Shown here in pieces: positions 23,066-35,747 of a stretch of 64,000 nucleotides of DNA. Position numbers and translations under genes: made by a program. The stretch is from Megamerina dolium (taxonomy: Eukaryota; Arthropoda; Insecta; Diptera; Megamerinidae), in assembly GCA_963854835.1 (NCBI GenBank), contig OY978525.1:58039855-58103854 (forward strand), read 5' to 3'. How positions within the stretch are numbered: the first letter of the stretch is position 1; the number at the start of each line of letters is the position of its first letter. The notes beneath the pieces are model-generated. The model searched no databases and was not told where the DNA came from. It saw only the letters and a list, made by a program, of their open reading frames with translations.

Positions 23066-24097
23066 ATGATTACTGGTTATGGACCAGTAACACAAGCGTT
23101 GTTGGGCACTCTATTAACGTGGGGCTTGACGGCAGCTGGTGCGGCTTGTGTTATATTTGTGCGAGGAAATCAACGCAGATCATTGGACGGTGCATTAGGT
23201 TTTGCAGCTGGTGTAATGATTGCCGCTTCGTTTTGGTCTCTTCTCAGCCCCGCCATTGAGCTTGCTGAAACTTCACATATTTATGGCATTTATTCATTTT
23301 TACCAGTTTCGGTGGGGTTCTTGCTTGGAGCTATTTTTGTTTATGGGTGTGACAAACTTATGTCATATTTGGGACTTAACAGTACAAACATGATGATTTC
23401 GATGACACAAACAAATAAAGATAAAGCAGAGATTGCCATTGACGATATATCAAAACACACTCATAATGGAACTGAACAAAGCGTTTCCAAGAATATGAAT
23501 AGATTTTCTGATTGTCTAAGTGTGCAGCATAGTGGAGGATCTCGTCGACGCAAAAAGAACAGCTTAGCAGAAATAGAACACCAACAGACGTATACTACCG
23601 AGGAGATGCGGTCCAATGCGGAAAATGCTCTCGCTCAGTGGAAGCGCATTATGTTGCTTGTTGTTGCTATCACTGTACACAATATACCTGAAGGTTTAGC
23701 CGTCGGCGTGAGCTTTGGTGCGGTAGGCACAACAGACTCATCAACGTTTGAGAGAGCACGTAATTTGGCTATAGGAATTGGCATACAGAACTTTCCAGAA
23801 GGTTTAGCCGTAAGCTTACCATTGCATGCAGCAGGTTTCAGCGTTATGCGTTCTCTTTGGTATGGTCAATTGTCTGGGATGGTGGAACCAATTTTCGGCA
23901 TTTTAGGAGCAGTTGCAGTAACCTTCGCTAATTTAATACTTCCGTATGCGCTATCTTTTGCTGCTGGCGCAATGATTTATATTGTGGCCGATGATATACT
24001 GCCGGAGGCTCATGCCAGCGGTAATGGCACCATAGCTACCTGGGGGACGATCGCAGGTTTTCTAATAATGATGTGTCTTGAAGTGACGCTATCCTGA
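23066..24097 (+). CDS. ZIP-family zinc transporter, SLC39A11-like
   Basis: This is an intronless 343-residue frame. The ATG at 23066 is chosen because similarity to the family starts there and it has the context CAAAG-ATG; the 24 codons upstream are unlike the family. It has eight predicted membrane segments, with a hydrophilic loop at about residues 105-190 between the third and fourth. Transport-site motifs are HNIPEGLAVG (205-214) in the fourth segment and QNFPEGLAVS (241-250) in the fifth, plus DDILPEAH (309-316). Length and motifs match SLC39A11 (ZIP11), which moves zinc toward the cytoplasm and has been placed at the Golgi and nucleus in mammals. In Drosophila the closest relative is probably Zip48C (recollection, not checked). 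The frame has no damage, unlike its repeat-rich surroundings, so it should be a functional host gene. Confidence 0.92.
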   Translation: MITGYGPVTQALLGTLLTWGLTAAGAACVIFVRGNQRRSLDGALGFAAGVMIAASFWSLLSPAIELAETSHIYGIYSFLPVSVGFLLGAIFVYGCDKLMSYLGLNSTNMMISMTQTNKDKAEIAIDDISKHTHNGTEQSVSKNMNRFSDCLSVQHSGGSRRRKKNSLAEIEHQQTYTTEEMRSNAENALAQWKRIMLLVVAITVHNIPEGLAVGVSFGAVGTTDSSTFERARNLAIGIGIQNFPEGLAVSLPLHAAGFSVMRSLWYGQLSGMVEPIFGILGAVAVTFANLILPYALSFAAGAMIYIVADDILPEAHASGNGTIATWGTIAGFLIMMCLEVTLS

Positions 24098-24401
24098 TTA
24101 GTAGAATCTAGACAGGTACTAATTTATTAATTGTTTACTTATGATATCTTTAATATCTTAATTTCACAGTATTTCCTGATAAGACGTTAATTTAATTTTA
24201 CATGTAAATAGGCGACTATATACTAAAATTATTAAAATTAATTGTAAGCCTAGTTGACGTTACTACCTGAGTTTCCGTGTGCAGTTTCCAACCAAATTAC
24301 TAGTATTATTCGTATTTTTACATAAAAATACTATCTTCGGAATCTCAATTTATACAAAAAGAATATTTTGTATTTATGTAGAAGAATCCTAATTAAATAT
24401 A

Positions 24402-24480
24402 CAGTGGCTCACAGCTTATTTCATGCAGCTTCAATTTAACAGTTTAGATTACAATAATTTCAAAAATAGTCGCAATTAAA
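24402..24480 (+). repeat. orphan terminal repeat of Tc1-like family T3
   Basis: CAGTGGCTCACAGCTTATTT starts right after a TA and matches the ends of the element at 61710-63360 with a few changes. No transposase or opposite end follows, so it is a decayed tip. It lies about 300 bp downstream of the ZIP stop codon. Confidence 0.65.
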
Positions 24481-24599
24481 AAAAAATGTATGTAAGTATT
24501 TATTCAAATGCTTTACTAACATAGCAAGCAGAGCAATATTCGCAAAAATAGAGTTTCACACGCAATGATATATTCCAGAAATTATTGTTTTTTAATAAA

Positions 24600-25810
24600 A
24601 ATAAAACGTTTGTTTTAAAGTGAAAAGATAAAAAATTTTATTCAAAGTATTAGTCATCGCTTTCTACACATATTGACCACCTTTCAACCAATTTGTGGAT
24701 ACCACCCCAAAAAAATTGATTGTCTTGTGATGAAAATCATTCAGAGGCCCAATTTTCCAGTTTTTCATTTGTTTTGAAGTGCTGTGCCTTAATTGCGTGA
24801 CCCATCGATGAAAACAAGTGGTAAAATCACCTATAAGGACATCGGCAGGTCGATCATCAACTATGCAGCCCCAATATGGACTCCACTCATAAGCGACACG
24901 CATCTTGTCCCTCCCCCACGTAATATCCGTGATAGCCTACGCTCATTTGGGAATGTGAGTCATCTACTCAATGATTTGAGCTCTAGTACGCATAGGGCGG
25001 CTCTGAATTCACAAATCAGGTGAATATGGCGGGTGACTCAACACACAGACCTGATTCCGAGCCAAAAATTGATGAACAATGTGTGCTGTGTGACGGTGCA
25101 TTATCGTGCAACAGAGACCAAGTTTTTGGATCGCGGTATTGTGGTCGAATACGACGGATTCTGGACAGCAAACGCTTCAAAACTTCGAGGTAACATGCGG
25201 AAGTAACTGTTTGGCCAATTGGAACAAATTCTTTGTGGATAATTCCTTTGCTATCAAAGAATGTGATGAGCATTGTTTTGATTTTTAATGGAACTTTTCG
25301 TGTTTTTTTGGCTTGTGATGAGTTTTTCGATTTTCATTCCGCGCTTTGACAATTGGTTTCAGGATCGTATTAAAAATACCATGTTTCATCACCCGTAACA
25401 ATTGTTTTCAGGAAGTTTAGATCATTTTCTGCAGCTGCAACCATGTCTCTAGAATGACTGACTCTCATTAATTTTTGGTCCTCTGTAAATGTTTGTGGAA
25501 CAAATCTCGCGCAGACTTTTGTTTTGCCCAAATCCTCGTGAAGAATGAGTCGGATAGTCGGTTCATTTTCACTGAAGCATTGCGGTCTTCTGTAATAAAA
25601 TCACGAACTTTCTGGATCGCTTCCGGCGTCCGCACTGAAATTGGCCTTCCTTCTTTTATTTCATCTTCCAGCGACTCTCTGCCATCTACAAACCGTTTAT
25701 GCCACTGATGCACTTTTACCAATTTTTGCGTGGAATTTAATGACTGCTCTTTGCTCCATGTTAAAATTTCAACATCAAACGAAAACGTGTTTTGTAAAAT
25801 GAATGTCAAT
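24600..25810 (-). pseudogene. mariner (DD34D) transposase pseudogene, chimeric
   Basis: The minus strand encodes mariner blocks in order: the helix-turn-helix linker (VHQWHKRFVDGRESLEDEIKEGRP), then TGDETW (first Asp), HKEFVPIGQTV, LLHDNAPSH (second Asp) and SHPPYSPDL (third Asp, near 25030), with frameshifts between them. Directly after YSPDL the sequence changes to a plus-strand LINE fragment (24805-25017). Beyond that a degraded mariner C-terminus resumes. Confidence 0.75.
24805..25017 (+). pseudogene. LINE ORF2 C-terminal scrap inside mariner
   Basis: The plus strand reads YKDIGRSIINYAAPIWTPLISDTH and then jumps to PPPRNIRDSLRSFGNVSHLLND and THRAALNSQIR. Both blocks resemble the C-terminal end of I/Jockey-type ORF2 with the middle deleted. 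No poly(A) is seen, so it may have arrived by repair rather than by target-primed insertion. It is unlike the Jockey family elsewhere in this window. Confidence 0.6.
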
Positions 25811-25977
25811 AAACATTAAATGTCAACCAAATGCCATGACATTTTGACAGTTAGTAGAGGAAGGTTGCAGCTTCAAAACGCACATAGATGGCGCGCTTGG
25901 TTGCTGAGATATGGTTCGAGTCTTAATACATAATTGTCGCACCATATATAATACATAATTGTGTGTGCCATATATAT

Positions 25978-26336
25978 AAAAAAAATAAATATGTAGCACT
26001 TAAAGCCCCAAAGGGCTCATTGGCCGAGCTTCTATTTCGTTACTGTTGTGCGTCTTAAATTTGGACAGTATTAGAAGGGACCTACTTATTTTAACCGGTT
26101 CCGAACGGCAGAACACTTGTGACATCACTTTTTCTGAGCTTTGTCACAGAGTTCTTTTAGAAGCTTTTTCATGGCAAGTTGTTACTGTCGGAAGAATTGC
26201 CAATTGCTTGCCGACAGGTGGGTACCATTCGAAAGAAAAATCTTATCGATATTAAATTTGTTATGCATCAGCCGGGGATTGAACCACGACCTACAGATCA
26301 GAAGGCGAACACACTAACCACTGAGCTACGGCACCC
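25978..26336 (-). mobile_element. tRNA-derived SINE, copy 3
   Basis: This is a full-length copy with A box TAGCTCAGTGG and B box GGTTCAATCCC on the minus strand at its right end. It is very close to the copy at 63465-63810; they share TTATCGAT and AACCGGTT variants. A GTGTGCCATATATATA motif lies on both sides (about 25963 and 26345), probably the target duplication blurred by the (TA)n tract. Confidence 0.88.
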
Positions 26337-29411
<3,075 letters not shown>

Positions 29412-29430
29412 TATATATATATATATATAT

Positions 29431-29870
29431 TGTAACGAGTATCGATAGTTGATTACTCATCACTATTGTGACTGACTCTATTGGCAGCATCGAAACGAAT
29501 GTCAACAAAAAGAAATAAGCGATAACCAGAACAAGCCAACGAGAAAGGAAGAGAAGAATCTCTATAAAGGAAGATTCTGGGGTGTTGCCAACAGAGTATA
29601 AATAGAGCCAGTGTTGAGAATTGACAATCAATCTAATTCAGAACGTGATTGCGAAAACATTGATACAGAGGCAAAAGTTTCAAGTACATTTAAGTGTTAT
29701 AGTAAATAGTTGATTGTAAACAGTGTTGATTGTAAATAGAGATTATTAAATAAATTGTTGCTGTATATAGTTGTATAAAATAAGTGTTGCAGTTATCATT
29801 AACAGAATCCAGTGATCGAACAAGGTAATTCAAATAGAATTAAACGTTCACAGAATAAAAACGTAACAAT
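29431..29870 (+). repeat. 5' LTR (promoter and polyadenylation signals)
   Basis: It begins TGTAACGAG and ends CGTAACA or CGTAACAAT; the canonical TG...CA reading would end at 29868. A TATA box (TATAAATAG) lies at about 29597, so transcription should start about 30 bases further on. AATAAA candidates are at about 29747 and 29854. The LTR's exact end is blurred by TA sequence at the other end of the element. Confidence 0.93.
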
Positions 29871-29890
29871 TGGTGTCAGAAGTGGGATTC
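29871..29890 (+). other. primer-binding site matching tRNA-Leu
   Basis: TGGTGTCAGAAGTGGGATTC immediately follows the LTR. It is the complement of a tRNA-Leu 3' end with its CCA tail, from knowledge of that tRNA's acceptor and T-arm sequence. Minus-strand DNA synthesis would start here. Confidence 0.85.
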
Positions 29891-29897
29891 TGTAAAG

Positions 29898-31193
29898 ATG
29901 GTGAAAATTGACCAACTAAAAGTGGACCAGCTTAAAAAGCTGTTGGTAGAGATGAATCTATCGTCATCAGGTGCAAAGGCGGAACTGCTGGTGAGGCTGA
30001 GGCAAGCTATGGAGGCTAAGGGAATTAATGTAGAAGAACATGAGTTCTTCGAGGAAGCCGATATACAAGCAGTTGTGCACGCTGAGGAAGAGAGCAAAAT
30101 AGATTCGAGTGGTCAACTCATGGAATTCATGAAAACCATGATGCAACAGCAGCAACAACAGCTACAAGAAAATGCATCTCGCATTGACTCCAAGCTTCAA
30201 GAACATTCGGCTCGCCAAGAACACGTCATCGAAAATCTACAAAAAGGAATTGAACTTAGATTTCAGGAAATTTCCGGAACCATTAATGAAAAGGTCACGG
30301 ATTTAAAGGAACATGTAGATGATTTGGAAGATAAGTTCGAGAAATTACAGCACGATCTCAACCAACTAAAAATAAATGGACCAGCCACATCAGTGATTCG
30401 AGATTCAAGTACAATCAAACTAAAGTCACCAACATTTGACGGAAGCACGCCATTCAATATCTTCAAGCTTCAATTCGAGACTACAGCTTCGAAGAATCAA
30501 TGGGATGATAGCGACAAGACTGCTGCTTTAATAGTCGCATTAAAAGGTAATGCTTCCGAAGTGTTACAGATGGTTCCAGAAAAAGATCGTGGTAGCTACC
30601 AATCACTGATGGACACACTCCAGCGGAAATATGGAAATGAATACAAGAGTCAATTACATCGAGTTGAATTGAGATCGCGAGTGCAACGGAGTAATGAGAG
30701 CCTTCAGGAATTCGCTTCCGATATTGAGCGCTTATGTCATCTAGCGTTCTCCGGTAATTCGGAAGAGTTTGTCGAAAAAATCAAAATAGAGGCTTTCATA
30801 GATGGCATACGTGATGGAGAGACAAAGCGTGCCCTAGTCATGTCACCAAGGAATACTTATGCCGAAACAGTCAGTAGTGCCTTGACGTTTGAAGCCGCCA
30901 GTTTGATGTGTCGACCAATGCCACGGGTACGCCAACTAGAAACAGAAACAGCAGATCTGGTTGAAGCAGTGTGTCAAGCATTCAAATCTGTAGTGCAGCC
31001 TGAAGGAAGAACAACAGGTCGACGCGAAAACAAATTTACTGGTAAGTGCTTTATTTGCGACAAACCAGGACACATGGCGCGTGACTGCCGTCTACGACGA
31101 AAGCGATCAAGATCCAATTCTCCAGGAAGACAAAAGAAGGAGAATAAGGTGGATAGCGATCGCTCCACTAACACAAATCCATCGTTAAACTAA
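29898..31193 (+). CDS. gag: gypsy Gag with N-terminal SAP domain
   Basis: This is a 431-residue structural protein of the retrotransposon particle. The N-terminus (about residues 6-40, LKVDQLKKLLVEMNLSSSG then KAELLVRLRQAM) matches a SAP motif, a small helix-extended-helix DNA-binding fold that is unusual at the start of Gag. A Gln-rich, charged coiled-coil region follows (about 80-160), then a retrotransposon Gag core (about 175-340), and one CCHC knuckle, CFICDKPGHMARDC (384-397), for RNA packaging. The start is the first ATG after the primer site. The stop at 31191-31193 lies directly after the heptamer G-TTA-AAC, where a -1 shift would continue into pol. Confidence 0.93.
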   Translation: MVKIDQLKVDQLKKLLVEMNLSSSGAKAELLVRLRQAMEAKGINVEEHEFFEEADIQAVVHAEEESKIDSSGQLMEFMKTMMQQQQQQLQENASRIDSKLQEHSARQEHVIENLQKGIELRFQEISGTINEKVTDLKEHVDDLEDKFEKLQHDLNQLKINGPATSVIRDSSTIKLKSPTFDGSTPFNIFKLQFETTASKNQWDDSDKTAALIVALKGNASEVLQMVPEKDRGSYQSLMDTLQRKYGNEYKSQLHRVELRSRVQRSNESLQEFASDIERLCHLAFSGNSEEFVEKIKIEAFIDGIRDGETKRALVMSPRNTYAETVSSALTFEAASLMCRPMPRVRQLETETADLVEAVCQAFKSVVQPEGRTTGRRENKFTGKCFICDKPGHMARDCRLRRKRSRSNSPGRQKKENKVDSDRSTNTNPSLN

Positions 31194-34100
31194 ATCGAGT
31201 CAGTTCAGCGGGGCGTGAACTGACTCCAACAGTGGGTTGCCCCATCATTCACATTTCACAACTACAGCGTGTGCCAAGCAGCTTGACTATTGATGGAAAA
31301 TTGGACAATATGGAATTCATGTTAACCCTGGACACTGGTGCATCACATTCTATAATCAAGAGCGATTTGGTAAAGAGGTTTGAGCCTTTAATGGGAATAA
31401 AATTGCGTACAGCAACGGGTGAGGATGCACAAATTCTGGGTAAGATAAAGAAACGAGTATCTATTGGAAATTACACGTGGGAACATGAATTCATTGTGGC
31501 TGACATCATCGATGACGTAATAATTGGTGTTGATTTTATGATTGACAACGGATTTACGTTAGATTTAAATCAACGGATACTGCGCTATGCAAATGTCGAA
31601 CTACCATTGAACATCGGTTACAAGCGTAGTGGGAACATCAAACGAGTACTGGCATGTCAACGCCAAGAGGTTCCAGCAAAATCAGAAGCGGTGATATGGG
31701 CACAGATGAATGTGGATGATGGGACAGGCAAGTTGTGGCTGGTAGAAGCAGATAAAGAAATAACGAATAAAAACATCATACTTGGTAGGACGTTAGTAGA
31801 ACCTAAAGAAAATGGAATAGTACCGGTGCGAATTTTAAATCCAACTAATACATCTACAGTTGTAAAGAAAGGAATGGTGATTGGTCATTGCCAGGAAGTT
31901 ACTGCCGTAGTAGACTGCGAAAAGGGTTCGTCGATAAAAAGTGGAAGATCAGGAACTGGCAAGGCGGAAATAAAAGCACAGATGGAGGAATGGGCAGGTG
32001 TGCTTACCAAACAGCAAAAAGAAAAGGCTTTACAAGTATTGGAGAAGTACTGTTCAATATTTTCTTCAAATGGAAAAACTGGAGGACGAACAACCATCGT
32101 GAAGCATCACATTGACACCGGTGATTCTAGACCAATTCGTCAAGCACCACGACGAGTTCCATTGGCCAAAAGAGACGAAGCCATTAAGCTGATTTCCGAT
32201 ATGCAGAAACAAGGTGTTATTCAACCATCAGCGAGTCCATGGAGTTCACCAGTTGTGCTGGTAAAGAAGAAGGATGGAAGTACTCGATTCTGTGTGGATT
32301 ACAGAAAGCTAAATGATATTACGAAAAAAGACAGCTATCCACTGCCAAGAATCGATGACACTCTGGACACACTATCTGGTGCGAAGTGGTTCTCAACTCT
32401 TGATTTGCAAAGTGGCTACTGGCAAGTGGAACTTGGTAAGGAAGACAAAGAGAAAACAGCTTTCAGTATTGGCGATGGTCTATGGCAATTTACAGTCATG
32501 CCATTTGGTTTATGCAATGCGCCAGCTACTTTCGAACGTTTGATGGAGCGTGTACTCAGAGGACTACACTGGAAAACGTGCTTGGTGTATCTCGATGACA
32601 TTATTGTGATGGGAAAAGATTTTAACGACCACCTGGAAAAGTTGAAAGAAGTATTTGAGCGTATACAATCAGCAGGGCTTAAACTGAATATGAAAAAGTG
32701 TTCACTCTTCAGGCAAGAAGTTAAATATCTTGGTCATAAAGTAACAACAGAAGGGGTACGTACCGACGAGGAGAAAGTAGCAGCAGTTCAAGAATGGCCT
32801 ATTCCGTCGAATCTTCACGAGCTAAGAAGCTTCCTAGGCTTATGCACCTACTATAGACGATTTGTTCCTGGATTTGCAAACATCGCCAGCAGTCTGCATG
32901 AGTTGACAAGAAAGAACAAACCATTTGTGTGGGGCGAGGACCAACAGAAAGCATTCGAACAGCTGAAAGAAAAACTCTGTTCAGCACCAATATTAGCGTA
33001 TCCAGTACCTGGTCAAAAGTTTGTGTTGGACACAGATGCGAGTGGCTATGGAATAGGTGGTGTGCTCTCTCAGATCATAGATGGGCAAGAAAAAGTAATA
33101 GCTTACTACAGTAAAATCCTGTCGAAGCCAGAAAGAAATTACTGTGTCACACGAAGAGAGTTGCTCGCAATACTGGAATGTGTAAAGTATTTCCATAAAT
33201 ACTTGTACGGTCAGTCATTTCATCTACGAACTGACCACTCAGCGCTAAGGTGGTTATTGCAATTTAAAAACCCAGAAGGACAATTGGCGCGCTGGATTGA
33301 AAGGCTGCAGAGTTATCATTTTACCATCGAACATCGTAAAGGAGGACATCACGGCAACGCGGATGCTCTATCTCGTCGTCCTTGCAAAATGGAATGTAAA
33401 CATTGTTCTCGAGTGGAAAGCAAGGAGCACATTGTCGACGTACGACTTACAAATATATTGCCGGAGGAGTCATGGACCACCGAACGAGTGCAAGAAGATC
33501 AGCGGAACGACCCAGATCTCGTAAAGATTATGGAATACAAGGAGCAGGGCATACGTCCAGATTGGCAAGAAATGGCTAATGAGAGTCCAATAGCAAAGGC
33601 ATACTGGGCGCAGTGGCAAAGCCTGCACTTACGAGACGGATGTTTATTCCGAGCATGGGAAAGTGTGGATGGAAAAATCACTAATGATCTTCTAGTGGTA
33701 CCCAAGGCGAGAATAAATGAAGTGATAGCTGAGTATCACAATGCCTCCAGTGGAGGGCATTTGGGAATCACCAAAACCGTCGAGAAAATAAAGAACCGAT
33801 TTTATTGGGTTGGATGTCATGACCATGTCGCTGATTGGATTCGGAAATGTAAGCAATGTGCAATGGCCAAAGGTCCCACTAAGAAAAGTCGAGGTAAGAT
33901 GCACCAATACACCGTGGGTGCTCCATTTGAGCGAATTGCTATGGACATAGCTGGGCCATTTCCAATAAGCAACGCAGGAAACAAGTATGTTCTGGTGGTT
34001 ATAGATTACTTCAGTAAATGGCCTGAAGTATACCCCATTCCAAATCAGGAAGCTAGTACAGTTGCGGATGTATTCGTCAACCAATGGGTTACTCGTTTTG

Positions 34101-34777
34101 GTGTACCGATGGAGTTACACTCAGACCAAGGTCGAAATTTCGAATCAGTTGTATTCCAAGAGATATGCCGTATGCTGGGTATATACAAAACTCGTACAAC
34201 ACCTTTGCATCCACAATCTGATGGCATGGTAGAACGATTTAACCGTACCTTGGAGGAATATTTGAGAAAAGTCGTAGATAAATACCAAAGAGACTGGGAT
34301 GTACATATACCAATGTTCCTCATGGCATATCGATGCGCACAACATGATACGACGGCTACTACACCGGCAATGGCAATTTTTGGAAACGAGTTAAGACTGC
34401 CAGCTGATTTAAAATTTGGAGTCGTAACACCAACGAGATCAACCGAAGGTAATTATACTAGCGAAAAGCGGGAACAGTTGGATGAAGTACATCGGTTCAT
34501 CAGAGAGCGGTCGCAGATGATAAGCGATAAGATGAAGGCCAGGTATGACTTGAAAGCAAATTCAAAAGGGTTCTATGAAGGAGAGCTTGTAATGCTTCAT
34601 AATCCACAACGAAAGAAAGGCCTGTCTCCTAAACTACAGACTCATTGGGAAGGACCATATGAGATTATAGCAAAGATAAATGACGTAGTGTATCGCATTC
34701 AACGTGCCTGGAATAAAAGAGCAAAGTTTAAAGTAGTGCACTTGGAGCGACTTGCGCCATATCGAGGGGAAGTATAA
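31172..34777 (+). CDS. pol: gypsy Pol: protease, reverse transcriptase, RNase H, integrase
   Basis: This frame is -1 relative to gag and has no ATG before the protease, so it needs frameshifting to be made as Gag-Pol. From 31232 (residue 1) the order is: aspartic protease LDTGASHS (about 33), RT with VDYRKLND (about 353), LDLQSGYWQV and the catalytic YLDDII (about 452), RNase H starting LDTDASGYGIGG (about 598), an integrase HHCC zinc finger (H...H...CKQCAMAKG), and the DDE core with SDQGRNFES (about 963) and Glu in DGMVERFNR (about 998). A GPYE...VVHLERLAPY module ends it. There is no chromodomain and no env. It is uninterrupted over about 1200 codons. Confidence 0.95.
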   Translation, partial: HKSIVKLNRVSSAGRELTPTVGCPIIHISQLQRVPSSLTIDGKLDNMEFMLTLDTGASHSIIKSDLVKRFEPLMGIKLRTATGEDAQILGKIKKRVSIGNYTWEHEFIVADIIDDVIIGVDFMIDNGFTLDLNQRILRYANVELPLNIGYKRSGNIKRVLACQRQEVPAKSEAVIWAQMNVDDGTGKLWLVEADKEITNKNIILGRTLVEPKENGIVPVRILNPTNTSTVVKKGMVIGHCQEVTAVVDCEKGSSIKSGRSGTGKAEIKAQMEEWAGVLTKQQKEKALQVLEKYCSIFSSNGKTGGRTTIVKHHIDTGDSRPIRQAPRRVPLAKRDEAIKLISDMQKQGVIQPSASPWSSPVVLVKKKDGSTRFCVDYRKLNDITKKDSYPLPRIDDTLDTLSGAKWFSTLDLQSGYWQVELGKEDKEKTAFSIGDGLWQFTVMPFGLCNAPATFERLMERVLRGLHWKTCLVYLDDIIVMGKDFNDHLEKLKEVFERIQSAGLKLNMKKCSLFRQEVKYLGHKVTTEGVRTDEEKVAAVQEWPIPSNLHELRSFLGLCTYYRRFVPGFANIASSLHELTRKNKPFVWGEDQQKAFEQLKEKLCSAPILAYPVPGQKFVLDTDASGYGIGGVLSQIIDGQEKVIAYYSKILSKPERNYCVTRRELLAILECVKYFHKYLYGQSFHLRTDHSALRWLLQFKNPEGQLARWIERLQSYHFTIEHRKGGHHGNADALSRRPCKMECKHCSRVESKEHIVDVRLTNILPEESWTTERVQEDQRNDPDLVKIMEYKEQGIRPDWQEMANESPIAKAYWAQWQSLHLRDGCLFRAWESVDGKITNDLLVVPKARINEVIAEYHNASSGGHLGITKTVEKIKNRFYWVGCHDHVADWIRKCKQCAMAKGPTKKSRGKMHQYTVGAPFERIAMDIAGPFPISNAGNKYVLVVIDYFSKWPEVYPIPNQEASTVADVFVNQWVTRFGVPMELHSDQGRNFESVVFQEICRMLGIYKTRTTPLHPQSDGMVERFNRTLEEYLRKVVDKYQRDWDVHIPMFLMAYRCAQHDTTATTPAMAIFGNELRLPADLKFGVVTPTRSTEGNYTSEKREQLDEVHRFIRERSQMISDKMKARYDLKANSKGFYEGELVMLHNPQRKKGLSPKLQTHWEGPYEIIAKINDVVYRIQRAWNKRAKFKVVHLERLAPYRGEV
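31184..31243 (+). promoter_or_regulatory. candidate -1 ribosomal frameshift signal (slippery site, hairpin/pseudoknot)
   Basis: The heptamer GTTAAAC is at 31184-31190 in gag phase G-TTA-AAC, right before the gag TAA. After 7 nt a perfect 10-bp stem pairs 31198-31207 with 31216-31225 around an 8-base loop. The loop's GGGGC (31210-31214) can pair with GCCCC at 31239-31243, making an H-type pseudoknot with a 13-nt connecting loop. The pol frame is open from 31172, so the overlap is 22 nt. GUUAAAC is known as a slippery site in an arterivirus. Function here is inferred from layout. Confidence 0.82.
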
Positions 34778-34799
34778 AAACTTGTTCGGGACGAACAAG

Positions 34800-34815
34800 G
34801 TTAAGAGGAGGGCAG
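34800..34815 (+). other. polypurine tract
   Basis: The purine-rich run TTAAGAGGAGGGCAG lies directly before the 3' LTR and is the expected primer site for plus-strand synthesis. Confidence 0.8.
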
Positions 34816-35249
34816 TGTAACGAGTATCGATAGTTGATTACTCATCACTATTGTGACTGACTCTATTGGCAGCATCGAAACGAATGTCAACAAAAAGAAA
34901 TAAGCGATAACCAGAACAAGCCAACGAGAAAGGAAGAGAAGAATCTCGATAAAGGAAGATTCTGGGGTGTTGCCAACAGAGTATAAATAGAGCCAGTGTT
35001 GAGAATTGACAATCAATCTAATTCAGAACGTGATTGCGAAAACATTGATACAGAGGCAAAAGTTGCAAGTACATTTAAGTGTTATAGTAAATAGTTGATT
35101 GTAAACAGTGTTGATTGTAAATAGAGATTATTAAATAAATTGTTGCTGTATATAGTTGTATAAAATAAGTGTTGCAGTTATCATTAACAGAATCCAGTGA
35201 TCGAACAAGGTAATTCAAATAGAATTAAACGTTCACAGAATAAAAACGT

Positions 35250-35255
<6 letters not shown>
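34816..35255 (+). repeat. 3' LTR
   Basis: It is 440 bp and identical to the 5' LTR except for two positions that I could find by eye. It ends CGTAACAAT and runs straight into (TA)n. Confidence 0.95.
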
Positions 35256-35345
<90 letters not shown>

Positions 35346-35497
35346 TTGACATACTGTATATATATATATATATATACAGTATGTCAAGAATGAGTTTACA
35401 CATTGAAAAAAAATTCAAATTTTCAACTTTCTTAGCAAAAAACATTAACTTTTATTTCCATATACACATTTTTTTTTTATTTTTTTATATATATATA

Positions 35498-35575
<78 letters not shown>

Positions 35576-35635
35576 TATATATGTATATATATGTTTATAT
35601 ATGTTTATATACGTATATATATAGGTGTCTTTATA

Positions 35636-35718
<83 letters not shown>

Positions 35719-35747
35719 TCTTGACATACTGTATATATATATATATA
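35256..35747. repeat. (TA)n tract with duplicated palindromic T2 tips
   Basis: The TA repeats are interrupted by a 50-nt palindrome (35342-35391) made of ATTCTTGACATACTG, TA repeats and its inverse. A T2 terminal-repeat fragment follows (35377-35474), then more TA with GTATGT variants, an ACACAC run, and a second copy of the palindrome (35717-35762) that leads into the complete T2 element. Confidence 0.88.

Larger units (their letters stand above)
29431..35255 (+). mobile_element. complete Ty3/gypsy LTR retrotransposon
   Basis: The element has two 440-bp LTRs, a tRNA-Leu primer site, gag, pol in the -1 frame and a polypurine tract, and it sits in (TA)n with ATAT on both sides. No env-like frame follows pol. 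The LTRs differ at two positions that I can see (in TCTCtATA and AGTTtCAAG of the 5' copy), and neither gene has a premature stop. This implies a recent insertion that may still be competent. A diverged solo LTR of the same family is at 57743-58174. Confidence 0.96.

Noticed and set aside
34778..34815. An env gene in the gypsy element
   Set aside because: Only 38 bases separate the pol stop from the 3' LTR, so there is no room for one.
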